In this document: positions 34,091-44,967 of the stretch, one piece after another
Layout of the letters: every line of letters begins with the position of its first letter
Position numbering within the stretch: position 1 is the first letter of the stretch
NCBI RefSeq assembly: GCF_014633365.1
Contig: NC_068344.1
Span: forward strand, 15,267,669 to 15,331,668
Direction: 5' to 3'
Length of the DNA: 64,000 bases
From: Diospyros lotus
Taxonomy: Eukaryota > Streptophyta > Magnoliopsida > Ericales > Ebenaceae
Made by a program: the position numbers and the translations under genes
Notes under the pieces: model-generated
What the model was told of the DNA's origin: nothing
Databases searched by the model: none
Seen by the model: only the letters and a program-made list of their open reading frames with translations

Positions 34091-36284
34091 TGTCACACCC
34101 TGCTTTCCTAGGCGTGTTATAATTTAGGACAATTATTGGATAATAATTTTTTTTTTTCAAAACTAGTGCCAAACCATATCATTCCTCATATCCATCCCAA
34201 AATTTCCATTCATTTATCTCAAATAAGAATCATCACAAACATCAAATACAAAAGCTAAGAATCGGACCTTAAAAATAACATTGAACCATAATAGTATTAC
34301 ATGGTCATTTCTCAAACATAAATCGTAATACATAACATTCTTTTATTTTAGAAGATTGATCATCAGTGAAACATAAGTTTCTCAACATGATTAGAACATA
34401 TTTGAATCTTCATGAAGAAACAAAATACAGAAATAACTTGCCAAAACTTCATCGGACATGACTTCTCGTGTCGTTACATCTCATCCGCTTTGCTGCAAAC
34501 CCCATCTAGAACGTTTGAATGTTCCAGGAGCATAGCCCAAGTCAGATGTTGAATCATCTAAGTGAGGTTTTATTTAATAAAATTTCATGTGTGATATGTA
34601 GAATGCAAATGCATCATTATTTCCTTTCCTTTCATGTTATTTATCATTTTGTGACCCTACTTGCAAGGGCGGGATGTGCTTAGAACATCCGTGATAGATT
34701 AGCGATTTCATCATTCCACATGCGATGCGTGCCAAGAAATATTAAGAATGTACATATGCATCACAACATATCATATGAATGCATTTCTATATGTATGAGG
34801 CATCATAACACATGACAATATGACAAATAAAGCATTTGCGTATTATTTTGGAAAATAACCCTTACATAAAGTCATTCCAAGTTAGGGAAACCGCTCACCT
34901 TAGATAACTTCAAGACACCTTAAAATTCTTGTTTAACCTCGAAATATGTGCTACGTTCTATTAATCATACCATTTAATGCTTCGACATTCCCTGGCCATC
35001 AAATTCATTCAAGAAATTTAATATTCTATTGTTCTTAATTTTTCTCTATTTTCTTCCTATTTTCCTTAATAATACCAGAGCCATTAATTTATTCGACAAA
35101 TATTTGGCTCATTTCCACATTACCAAATATAATGAAAATAATTGAAGATAATTAAATTTTCATACCTTAGATAAAATGATAAAATGCCCATGCTAGCATT
35201 ACCTTTTTAACTATAACCTAATTACCCAAATTGCATTTTTGAGCCTCTGGTACACACCTTGAGCCCCAAAATAATTATCAGAATTTTTTGGAAGCTTTCC
35301 TTATTTTTCTCCATTTTCCCTATTTTCTCTCATTTTTTTTTCTTTCTCTTCTTTTTCTTTTTCTTCTCTTCTTCTTCCTTCTTCTTCCTCCAGTGCATAC
35401 ATTGCTGCACCGCCGGCCACCTTCGCGCATGCCACTATTTGCCGTTGACCACCTCCGAGTGCCACCGCGCACCTATTGGATCACCATCATTGCTTTTGCT
35501 GCCATTTGAATTCATGCACACGCACAACCATGGTTGTCTCTTTCGATTTCACTCTTCTCCCTCTCCATTTCTCTTCCAATTCCACCAAATTGATAGCCAT
35601 TCCACCACTTCTCCACCGACTTCACTGCCTTGGCCATCACGCACATGTATATTATACATTATATATCTGTACCACTTGCATAAATCTTGGCCAAGAAACT
35701 ACTTGGCCATCACATGTGATTATACATATATATATTTATATATTATATTATGTATTATGATATAAGAGAAATTATACATTAAACCCCAAATTTCATCTTC
35801 ATTTCGATAGAGTATTTCTCTAATTGCAATTACACCCTCAAACATTCTTATTGAGATACTTAAAATCCAAAATTAATAACTTAAGACTTACTCGATAAGT
35901 ACGTTTTTACCCTAATGTCCTCATAGGACCTTTGTTTTATCTTAATACCACTTCAGGGTTGTTCCTTACATAAAACTAGAGCCCTCACAGGGTTCCATTG
36001 ATGTCCCAAAATTTCCTTACTATCATTCAATTTTTCAGGCTATATCTTGGTTGTACTGAAAACTATCTCTATTTTGATTTCTTTCAGTATTATAAATCTT
36101 GTCTCGAGATGCTCATCAATGACATACCCTTCTCTTTAGACATTTACATTTTGGGTACTCCCTTCCATTGATTCAATTTTTTAGAATGATTAAACCCTTT
36201 TTTGGATCCTTAAACTTGACTCTTCTAACATCACAAAATATGGGATATTTTGATATATTACTTATTTTGATTTGGGGAATTACA
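34091..36284 (-). mobile_element. Solo Gypsy LTR I, inside the Ulp1-type gene
   Basis: Ends TGTCACACCCTGC and GGGAATTACA. Flanks ATTAG (34086-34090) and GTTAG (36285-36289) form a TSD with one transition. Length is 2194 bp. It carries double-hairpin module copy 4. The pyrimidine-rich stretch near 35290-35400 yields a 168-residue poly-Phe/Leu open frame that I consider spurious. Confidence 0.8.
34504..34567 (-). other. Double-hairpin LTR module, copy 4
   Basis: TAGAACGTTTGAATGTTCCA followed by GGAGCATAGCCCAAG and AGATGTTGAATCATCT. Very close to copy 3. Confidence 0.75.
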
Positions 36285-36289
36285 GTTAG

Positions 36290-36617
36290 TTTTTGTACAG
36301 TTGTAGGAGGATGAAGTGGTTAGGGTTAGGAGGCAACTTGTGCCAGACTGATTGTCATTGCAGTTTTGTCAGCCACCTTACACTGATCTGACCTGACCAA
36401 AGAAGAGAAAGATAGATGTCTCGATAAAGCGCCGAACATGGACCCAATGTCGGCGGTACTAGACCTAGTACCGCCAATACTAGACCCAATGCCAAATGTG
36501 CAGACAATGCCACTAGTGCCCGAGGAAAGGGGGGACGATGATCTTAACCCTCTTGAGGGCTGCACTAAATTCTTAGCCTCCAAAGAAGATATTTGGTCAG
36601 TAATGATAGGTTTGAAA
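36290..36617 (+). pseudogene. Ulp1-type gene, linker part
   Basis: Between the two nested LTRs. A plus-strand open frame from 36438 (MDPMSAVLDLVPPILD, later NPLEGCTKFLASKED) is proline- and acid-rich, like the variable linker between DUF1985 and peptidase domains. It has no domain of its own and is assigned by position. The frame runs into the Sirevirus LTR at 36618. Confidence 0.4.
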
Positions 36618-37369
36618 TGCTATGACACACACCAAGAGAAAGGGGTGAATTGGGTAATTTAAAAACTTAATGGAACTTGAAAAACTTTTTGATACAAATT
36701 GAGGTTTTAATGATTTAAAACGTAAAACATATAAAATGAAAAATGTAAATTTACAAAGATAATATGTGAACCAAGTAAGGAATAATGAAATGCTGGAAAG
36801 ATAAATAGATCAAAGAACACAAGCACAAGAAAACACAAGGATTTATAATGGTTCGACTTAACCCAAGACTAATCCACTACCTTAGCTCCTCACTAAGGAT
36901 TTTGCAAACAATCCACTAAAACCTTCTACTTAACCAAGTAGGCCCTCTAGTCTAAGACTAGAAAATTACAAACCTCTTTCTTATATAAGCAAGCCCTCTA
37001 GCACCGAACTAGGTATTTCAACCCCTTGCTTCAAAGAGCAAGTCCTCTCGCATAACAAGTTAGGAAAATAAAACAATACAAATCAAAGAGAGAAGCTAAG
37101 AGTTAACACTCTTAGTTACAAGTTCTCTCACAATGAAAACAAGGCTTAAGAACAAATTTACAATGATAGAACGAAGCCTTGGAGAGAAAAATATAACAAT
37201 GAAAGCACAAACACTGTAAGCTTGAATAAAAAGATTTGTAATCTTTAGATCAACTCGTTCCCGTCCATTAGCCTCTTCTTGATCATCCTTGAATTATATA
37301 TAGAGGCATCCCACAAGATCTAGGAGAAAACTAACCGTTATAGCTTTTTGCGAAAAGAGTTAGTTGACA

Positions 37370-37680
37370 GATAAAAATGGTTAGTCAACAGAATTAGGAA
37401 AAATAACAAGCTTGGTCAATAGACAAAATAGGTTGATTGGCTAAGTCATAAAAACAATAGGATACTTAGTCGACCAAGGCTATCCTTTTGTCGACAGACT
37501 TAAGGAGTCAGTCGACCAAGTCACACTATGAGCACTGTTAGTCAACCAATCTTATAGCTTAGTCGACCAAGTCGGAAACATGCATGTTGTTCGTCGACAG
37601 AGCCTATAGCTTAGTCGACCAAGTCAATATATCTATTATGTTAGTCGACAAAGTAAGAGAGTTAGTTGACAGAGTGAAGG
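37370..37680 (-). repeat. TAGTCGAC array (diverged form)
   Basis: About a dozen copies of TTAGTCGACCAAG or TTAGTCGACAGA and mutated TTAGTTGAC. Same GTCGAC core as in X, but the flanking bases have changed from TAT to CAAG. Confidence 0.85.
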
Positions 37681-37861
37681 CATGATGATACAAAATATTA
37701 CTACATATTTACATTTCTTTAGTATAAGTAAATGTCCTCATTTTCTTTAATTTATAAAGTAAGAGAGTTAGTTGACAGAGTGAAGGCATGATGATACAAA
37801 ATATTACTACATATTTACATTTCTTTAGTATAAGTAAATGTCCTCATTTTCTTTAATTTAT
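37650..37861. repeat. Exact 106-bp tandem duplication
   Basis: Two head-to-tail copies starting AAAGTAAGAGAGTTAG at 37650 and 37756, identical to my reading. The near-zero divergence implies a recent event inside an older LTR (or an assembly artefact). Confidence 0.9.
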
Positions 37862-38439
37862 ATTTTACCTTCCATTTACTTTAATACATAAATGCAACTA
37901 AGAAAGTACCTCCCATTTGAAATCAATTAAAATATCTAAAAATTCAAAATCCATAATAATAAGAAAATAGAATTTTAGATTTAGTACAAACTCAAGATTT
38001 GAAAATTTTATCACTCTCAAAATACATACCTTCTATTTATTGAAAAGTTCATTAAAAATCGTTTTAACAACAATGAATACTAGCTATCAAAATATCGGGA
38101 GATAGTTTTTCAAAATGAAAATATTTTCTTATATGTCTCCTTATAATGCTCTAATCTTCCATACTTAGAAGTTAAACATCAAAATACACAATAGGATGAT
38201 TTGAGAAATTTGGCTCAACAACATGGTCTTTTGCAAACCAATTTGAAAACTCATTTATGAGATTCTTTTAAATCTTAATACTTATTTTTGCTAATATAGA
38301 AAATCATAGATCATTTTGATTTTCATATTCTTGACTAATCATAATCTCCAACAAATCATATTCTTGACAAATGACTTAGGAAATAAATTGATTTTATTTT
38401 TCATCATCAAAACCAAACACAAGAGTAAAATATCAAGTA

Positions 38440-39330
38440 ACCAATACCATTTTTCTATTTACATTAACAATACGTTCTTACAGGTAGGATTTATTTGATC
38501 ACATTGATAATTACATGTGTTGCCTAAGGCGTATACAGTCTTATCTTCTATACGACACAAACTACGCTATCATGTCGACCGAGCTATTTGTGAGTGCTGG
38601 AAACATCTTAAATTACTCCTATTTTTTTTTTTGTTGCATCATAATTTAGTCTGTGATTTTGGGAAAAAGAATACCGGGAAGGGGGACAATGGGAGGGTTT
38701 TCGTAACTGTCCCGAAACATTGGGTTGGTTTCGTTGATGGGCGCACTGCCAAGAATTTGCATTGGTGGACGGTTGACTATGTAAGTGTTATTTAATTTAA
38801 TTTTCATATGACTAATGTATTGAAATAAATGCAGGTGTTGCTCCCATGTAATTACCAGAATTATCATTGGTTTCTCATCAAGATTTGCTTGAATGATAGA
38901 AAAGTTCTCATATATGACTCCAGCACCAAGAGTGAAAACGGCCGAAGGATCAGGGTAGAATCTGTAAAATCACTAGTGAGCCTCCTACCTATTCTGTTGA
39001 AGAACAATAAATATTATGAGCATGTAATCGCAATCGCAACTCTAGATAGAGAATGAGATACGAAGAGTATCAATCCTCAGAAGGTGCCTTGGCAAAGGGA
39101 CTGGTAAATTAATTGAAATAGAGTTAATTGAATTAAAAATATTGTTATGTTGTTAGTTGAAATGACAATTGTATTAAGTGTTATGTCTAATACAGGGCCA
39201 GCTGCAGGTACTTTGTTATAAAATACGTCAAGGACATGCCTAGGTATAATGAGGATCATTGGTAGATATAGCTGACTCCAGATGTCTGTACCCTTCGTAG
39301 CTAGATTGGAATATTTTTGCATAGACATGG
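38440..39330 (+). pseudogene. Ulp1-like C48 cysteine peptidase, catalytic part
   Basis: Exon pieces: HIDNYMCCLRRI near 38505, VPKHWVGFVDGRTAKNLHWW, intron 38781-38834 (GTAAGT..CAG), VLLPCNYQNYHWFLIKI, VLIYDSSTKSE, intron 39104-39195 (GTAAAT..CAG), and SCRYFVIKYVKDMPRYNEDH. The catalytic triad positions are still visible: His (codon 38865-38867 in YHW), Asp (38916-38918 in YDSS) and Cys (39203-39205), although the usual DCG is SCR here. Ulp1/SENP-type enzymes cleave SUMO-like proteins, and related domains are carried by plant Mutator-like elements. Frames are broken by shifts and stops (for example after LDRE), so this is a pseudogene. The MuDR transposase remnant nearby supports the transposon context. 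Confidence 0.72.
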
Positions 39331-39498
39331 CACTATAGTAGTGATAGATTAAGAGGTTTTGTTGTGTAATTAGGATTTTTCATCTAATTCAAATGATGTA
39401 TATTTTGTATATAGATTGCTCAGTTGATGATTTTACATATATAATGTGGTTTGTGTTGTTGTTGAGGGTAAGGGATAAGTGGTTGTGTGGTGGTGGAT
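39331..39498. other. AT-rich spacer after the Ulp1-type pseudogene
   Basis: No coding signal. It ends at the left arm of the inverted repeat. Confidence 0.4.
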
Positions 39499-39573
39499 CT
39501 TTAATGCAGGTTCAATGGCCAAAAACAGGGGAGGTTTTGTCAATTTTTTTTAAAATTTTAATTATCTAAATGT
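39499..39573 (+). repeat. Inverted repeat, left arm
   Basis: CTTTAATGCAGGTTCAATGG and AAATTTTAATTATCTAAATG match the reverse complement of 40930-41003 with about 15-20% differences by eye. Together with the right arm it encloses the 409-bp tandem repeats. Confidence 0.7.
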
Positions 39574-39846
39574 AAACTCTCAAGAATGAAAAAATATATC
39601 TTGCAAAGTCTATGACTATAATTGAATTTTGTATTTGAGAATGGATTAGTTTTAGTTATTGCAATTTAAAGAGATCATAACTTTTAAATTCATTAACAGA
39701 ATTTATTTTTGTTTTTCAAATAAAATATTAGAGAGTATTAACCAAAATTGATTTTTGTTTTCTATATTGAATAGTACATCTTCTTGAACTGTGTATATTG
39801 AGATAATATCCTACAAAAAAAATTTAAAAATTAAAATAAATTGTAT

Positions 39847-39899
39847 CATCAGGTTTAGTGGCCCATAAATCCCGGCCCCGGGAGCCACTAAACCTGATG
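39847..39899. other. Perfect 16-bp hairpin
   Basis: CATCAGGTTTAGTGGC (39847-39862) pairs exactly with GCCACTAAACCTGATG (39884-39899). The 21-base loop contains the GC-rich, partly self-complementary TCCCGGCCCCGGGA. The arms correspond to the GGCCACTAAAC/TTTAGAGGCC phrases repeated in the tandem units to the right. Confidence 0.9.
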
Positions 39900-40830
39900 G
39901 TTCAATTTTTACTACTTATTCTTTGTTTTTTGGGGGGATGAGGGGTTCCTAGTGACCCAATGACTCAAAATTAAATTATAGTTTAAGAATTACACTTCTA
40001 TTTTTTTAGATAATAAAATATCAATAACAAAATAAAAAAAATGAATCACCGGGTAGGCCACTAAACTCTATTGACAAGCGTTGACTGAATTTAGAGGCCA
40101 ACTAAACCTGGAACTAAATTTAAACTATTTTGTTTTTTTACCATGGGGTTTTCCTAGTTACCTTATAAGCCCAAAATAAAATTATTGTTTAAGAATTGCA
40201 CTTTTATTTGGATAAAATAAAAAAATATCACAACATCATCTTGGTACAATGTTCATAGTTAGTAGTTAGAATACTTGATCATGTATTGGTTGATAGTCAC
40301 CTAATGGCATCCCACACACCAAGTGACAGATTTTGTTGTTTATTGTGCATTTTACGTTCAATTAATGCAGATAACATAATTAGAGACCATTTTAGAGATA
40401 ATGGAACCCATAGGTTGAAAGGAAAAACTAAAAAACTAAAACATAATAATAATTGGGTTTAGTAGGCCACTGAACCCAGTTTGACCGGCGATGACCTAGT
40501 TTAGAGGCCAACTAAACCCAGAACTAAATTTAAACCACTTTTTTTTTTTTTTTTTGTGGCCATGGGTTTTCCTAGTTACCTAATAGGCATAAAATAAAAT
40601 TATTGTTTAAGAATTGCATTTTTATTTAAATAAAATAAAAAATATCATAACATCATCTTGGTACAATGTTCATGGTTAGTAGTTATAACACTTGATCATG
40701 TATTGGTTGATAGTCACCTAATGACATCCCACACAACAAGTGACTGATTTTGTTATTTGTTGTGTATTCTACATTCAATTAACCCGGATAACGTAACTAG
40801 AGACCATTTTAGTGATAAGGGATAAAAAAT
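39883..40830. repeat. Tandem repeats with ~409-bp period (about 2.4 copies)
   Basis: Full units start at TAGGCCACT near 40054 and 40463 (period 409). They share CCAACTAAACC.GAACTAAA, TTTTCCTAGTTACCT, TTATTGTTTAAGAATTGCA and ACTTGATCATGTATTGGTTG. A partial unit precedes them at 39883-40053. The two full units look about 90% identical by eye, with a longer T-run in the second. Confidence 0.85.
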
Positions 40831-40929
40831 GATTTTGTTAATTTGTTTTAGGATCATTATGAATTCCTCCATTTTTTTAGCCACACAATAATCATCTTTT
40901 CTGATTATCTTTCTTTCTTCTCTTTCTTG

Positions 40930-41003
40930 ACATTTAGTTAATTAAAATTTTAAAAAATTTTGGTAGTCTCCCTTGTTTCCGAGCCATTGAACTTGCATTA
41001 AAG
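40930..41003 (-). repeat. Inverted repeat, right arm
   Basis: Reverse-complement partner of 39499-39573. The arms are in convergent orientation 1.36 kb apart. Confidence 0.7.
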
Positions 41004-41419
41004 ACTTAGTCTCTCTATGAAATAACATACTACCGCACTATCTTTTAATCATCAGTTACAAGTTTAGGTGAAGGAAACCTATAGATTACAATTGCTAAAA
41101 TATCAATAAATCTCAGTTTAAATAATAATGTAAAAAATAACATTCATTTATGAAATCCGACAAAAATATATTTGATTGATGCTATGTCAGAAGCCTTTTG
41201 ATCATCATTTTTCTATCGTGGTAGTGATTTTTAAGCTTTTCTGAAACATGAAGGATCATATGATTAGTAAGAAATCCATTAAGACTGTAAATGTGAGTAA
41301 GAAATCACATTATTGTTCAAAAGATCTAACGACAACTATTAATAACATAAGTGATGACATTATATCATACGTGAATGAATTCATGTATATTGATTGTCTG
41401 TATCATTTCCAATATTTTC
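41004..41419. other. Unassigned AT-rich stretch before the transposase tail
   Basis: Probably 3' flank of the MuDR-type gene on the minus strand. A plus-strand open frame (41248-41526) is an antisense shadow of the zinc-knuckle region. Confidence 0.4.
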
Positions 41420-42030
41420 ATCACTTGGAATGCACAATACAGGGCACCGACGACGAGTGTGTCCAGTCTCTTTGTAAATGCTGCATTTTTGGCTTGCCTT
41501 TGCAACTACCTTGTCAGCAACCCTAGATTCTTGAGTAGAGGCTATGCTTGACTCTCCGATGGAGGAAGTCCATCCATTAGGGCAACTAAGATGGTTGTGT
41601 CCCTGTGCACGACATTTTTCACATTTTTTCCTTCGACAAGCTTCCTCAGCAGAAGGAATTTAACCCTCTATTGGTTTACCTAATTGTCTTCTTTGTATGG
41701 GTGGGAGTACAACCACACCTCTAATGTATGCAAGAATAACCTAAGCGAACTTGTTATGGAGAGGATTGATGGGAGATGCATATGCACGTCTGACCCAGTC
41801 TGTAATGTAATATTGATGGCAAAACGTATTGTAGTGCACCTACATTAAACTGTCACGTATGACAAAGAAAAACAAATTGTTAATATATCATATTAAATAA
41901 TAAACGTAATAAGCAAGACAAAGTTAAACCATGATACCTACGAGTAACAACTGCATGAAGATACGACAATTGAGGTCCTACTTACGACAACTATATATCC
42001 TCGCAACAATGTCAACTATCCCATTGCCTT
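41420..42030 (-). pseudogene. MuDR-type (Mutator) transposase, SWIM/zinc-knuckle C-terminus
   Basis: Minus-strand order: degraded SWIM zinc-finger region (SCRK.DLNC.IFMQ, 41950-42005), a probable intron (about 41850-41940), YYITDWVRRAYASPINPLHN, VVVLPPIQRRQLGKPIEG, and the zinc knuckle KCEKCRAQGHNHLSCPN (CX2CX4HX4C, near 41575-41630). A second, damaged knuckle KCSIYKETGHTRRRC follows. This is the standard C-terminal layout of plant MuDR/MURA transposases, whose DDE catalytic domain lies upstream and is missing here because element C begins at about 42031. Stops interrupt the frame. It converges on the Ulp1-type pseudogene, consistent with one former Mutator-like element. Confidence 0.75.
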
Positions 42031-42834
42031 CTGTGTATTATAGGTAATTTCTTATTTAATTTTTGGCCAAGAGAATTTTCTAATTAATTATTTAATATGG
42101 CAATTTACAGATTTTTAAAAGAGAATGATAACATTTAATGGCATTTAATTATTTAGAAATTAAATGCAAGGGCATTAAAGTAATTATAGAGTTTTAATAA
42201 TAATTTCATTTAATAGGAATTATTTATTTATATGATATTAAGTATTTAAAGGAGATTGAGAATCCATGTGTGAGAAGGATTAAGTGAAAACTATCCAAAT
42301 TAATTAAGAATAAGGTCTCCAAGTTATAGTAAGAGATGGAGATGGGCTTCTAGGGCTTCTTATGTGTGTATATAATTCTCATAAGCCTTAGCTTTCTTCA
42401 CACCGTGAAGAATAGAGAGCTAAGAAGAGGTAGCAGTGCTTTGGCATAGGAGATTCTTATTGAATCGTTTGAGTTGATTAGAATTATCAAGGTAAGTATC
42501 TTCCCTGTAATCCCTTTCATTACAAGTTTATGTTAGTTCATCCTCAGATTTTCAAGATTCTTGTTTGATCCTCAATTGTATCAGTTAGCAGAGAAGCATA
42601 CGTATATATATATGTATTTATATCAACATACAGTGAGTTCATGAACAAGATATAGATGATTTCTTGTAGCGATTCAATTAAATATTATCTTTGAATCATC
42701 CTTGATAGTGTTTCTTGACAATTGAGATTTGTTTTCTCGAGATTTTATTAAGAATGGTGGTGTAATTTGGTTAAGTTTTGTTCAAGAGCAGAGTCCTTGT
42801 TAGCGTTCATCTTCATCACATTTAATTGCAGATA

Positions 42835-43370
42835 TCTGGATGAGTTAATCTATATATGCAAGTGAAATCCAAATAGGGCAATGACTATCCGGATGAGTGA
42901 AAAAGATTTATGTGAGAGACATCTAGATGGCCTTATTCGTATCCGAATGTCCTTTGTTTGATATCCGAATGCTTTGATCCGCATCCAGATAAGTTTAGTG
43001 ATTCCTTGAGAGTGATATCTGGATACCTTGTGTTGTATTCGGATGTGTCTATTATTATTGAGAGTGATATTCGAATACATTGAGTCATGCCCGAATGTGT
43101 TCATTCATTGTTGTGTGTGATATCCAGTTGTCTTGTTTTATATCCTGATGCCTCTCTCAAAAGTTGAATTTCATATTCGAATAGTCTCTTGTAGCATCCG
43201 AATACATTAGTGAGGTATCCGGATGGCCTGAATCATATTTGGATGCCCTAGTTCATATCCGAATACTTCTTCCAAAATATCCGAATAGCCTATTTAGTAT
43301 CCGGATGAGCTTAAGCATATGCAGATGCCTTTCTTTATATCCAGATGTCTTCCTATCTACTTGGATGAGT
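42835..43370 (+). repeat. ATCCGGATG motif array in LTR C
   Basis: About 25 irregularly spaced copies of ATATCCG(G/A)ATG and variants such as ATCCAGATG. Equivalent in position to the arrays at 55598 and 62120 but mostly decayed at the CG dinucleotide. Confidence 0.88.
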
Positions 43371-43723
43371 CTTTTGAAATTTGAAGGAGTCTTGCAGTGA
43401 TGTTTAATCCAAGTTTTAATTTAAATTCAATTATTCAATACTTCCAAAAATTGAATCCTCATGCCAAATATGAAAAATCTAATATGCCCATACTCTCAAT
43501 TAGTAGAATCATTATATTCCAATATAATTGATGATTATATTATGGCATGTTTAGCGTTATTATGTGACATTTATGTGCACACATTCCGATGTGAGCATGG
43601 AGTATGATTTTATATGGAGCACTTCATATCGTGTGCTAGCATGTGTATGGACATTGCATTTAGTATGCGCACCAGAAAACTTGTTCATGGGGATCCCAAC
43701 ACTTTTAGTTTATGTGTTGCTTG

Positions 43724-43739
43724 CCTGGTGACGACCAGG
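43724..43739 (+). other. CCTGGT..ACCAGG hairpin in LTR C
   Basis: CCTGGTGACGACCAGG forms a 6-bp stem with a 4-nt loop. The chromovirus LTRs have the same stem at 55197-55212 and 61737-61752 with a different loop (TGCC). Confidence 0.7.
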
Positions 43740-44393
43740 GGGCTAGGGGCATATTGCCTATAGTATATGCTTACAGTTTTTATGTATGCAGGATTCAGAT
43801 CAGTTAGGTATGTTTTATCAGATTATGTGGCCTGTGAGCCAAAGTTGCATACCTGCATTTACTTTACAGTTTATGTGCATTACATCTTGTAAATGCAATT
43901 TTTTAGTGATTATTATATCCCTTAGTACAAGAACAATTAATATTTTATCAGTATCAATATTCTTTGATTAAGCTTTAGTTATTCTTTCCAGTTTATTACT
44001 TGTTGAGCTTTGTAACTCACCTTGTACTCTTTACTATTTCAGGTCCTAGCGGGGGAGTAATAGATATAGGGCCTAGCAGTAGTGGTCAGTAGTATGTGTA
44101 CATGGAGCCGCTCAAGAATAAACGATGTCTGGGAGTTTTGTTAGTTTTATAGTGTCTTGTTAGTTTAGGATTATTTTATATTTCAGTTAAGGGATTGTCT
44201 CTTAGACAAAGTTGATGGTTTTTAGTTTATATTGACTCAGAATTCAATTTTAGTTGTTTGAGACACTTCCAGTTTTGATTGGTTGAGTTATTAATGATTT
44301 CAGTTTCAGTTTATCCGAGAGTTTATTGTATTTTCTCTATTTTTCCCATAACACCTTTTGTCGGGCAGTTCTAGGAGAGGGGTGTTATAGTAT

Positions 44394-44405
44394 TGGTATT
44401 AGAGC
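44394..44405 (+). other. Primer-binding site of element C
   Basis: TGGTATTAGAGC, initiator-Met type with one C-to-T change, four bases after the LTR end. Confidence 0.82.
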
Positions 44406-44967
44406 GGTGTTTTGAGGTGTCTCCCGTACACACATAGCATGTTGGGTAGAGTTAGAACTTGTGTCCGTCAGTTAGAAAAGTTAGCCCAATTAATAGTATT
44501 CTAACCCTAAGTGGTGATGCAGGAAGAGGAGTAATAGAAGTGGACGACCTCGTACTCCCAGTCAGGCTGCTTCTATTCCAGACAAGGTACCATTATCCAC
44601 GCTTGGCTTACTAGGGGAGTCTGGTAGTGATCTACTAAAAGGGATGGCCGAGATGTGGGGTACACACAAGAAGCATGAGGCAGTGGAGGCGATTCGCCAA
44701 TTACCCCAATAGCTCTAATTGTGGAGGCAGATGCAGGGAGTTAGCTACTAAAGGATTTCATAGCCTTCTGATCGCCAGCGTTCCATGGAGGCACAGACGT
44801 AACAATGATAGAGAATTGGATGCTATCAATAGAAAAGCATGTCCTTTCTATTGGTCGTACGAATGACTGACAGGTGTGACTTAGCACATTTTTACTCAAA
44901 TGCGATGCTGAAATATGGTGGGGGACTGCTTGCCAGAGGTTTTGTAATCGAGAACCCACATGGGTTG
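44406..44967 (+). pseudogene. Gypsy C leader and gag start, truncated
   Basis: Colinear with the leader and gag start of the chromovirus (its minus strand at about 61100-60500): AGCATGTTGGGTAGAGTTAG, ACTTGTGTCC(G/T)TCAGTTAG and GTGGACGACCT. No open gag frame remains; every frame has stops. The sequence breaks off at 44967 where LTR D begins. Confidence 0.65.

Larger units (their letters stand above)
36618..38435 (-). mobile_element. Sirevirus-like LTR inside the Ulp1-type gene
   Basis: The minus strand begins TGATATTTTACTCTTGTG and ends GTGTGTCATAGCA, matching the termini and CACCCC..CTCTTGGTGTGTG signature of the inverted LTR at 14439. Length is 1818 bp including an exact 106-bp tandem duplication. 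A TAGTCGAC(C/A) array spans about 37370-37680, and ACCATTATAAATC (minus strand, near 36842-36856) is TATA-like. Flanking 5-mers (TGAAA and AGTAA) do not match. No internal region is attached. Confidence 0.7.
42031..44389 (+). mobile_element. 5' LTR of Gypsy element C (left edge approximate)
   Basis: Related along most of its length to the LTRs of the complete chromovirus (54585 and 61125) in opposite orientation: AATTAATTATTTAATATGG near 42083, CACACCGTGAAGAA near 42398, the ATCCGGATG array, the GAGCTTTGTAACTCACC region near 44007, and the end AGGAGAGGGGTGTTATA. It is followed by a PBS at 44394. The first ~50 bp are too diverged to fix the start, and no TSD was found. Confidence 0.75.

Noticed and set aside
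35259..35765. 168-residue open frame rich in Phe and Leu
   Set aside because: Translation of a T/C-rich tract within solo LTR I. No domain, and equivalent tracts occur in other LTRs of the window.
41248..41526. 92-residue plus-strand open frame with Cys residues
   Set aside because: Antisense shadow of the MuDR-type zinc-knuckle region on the minus strand.
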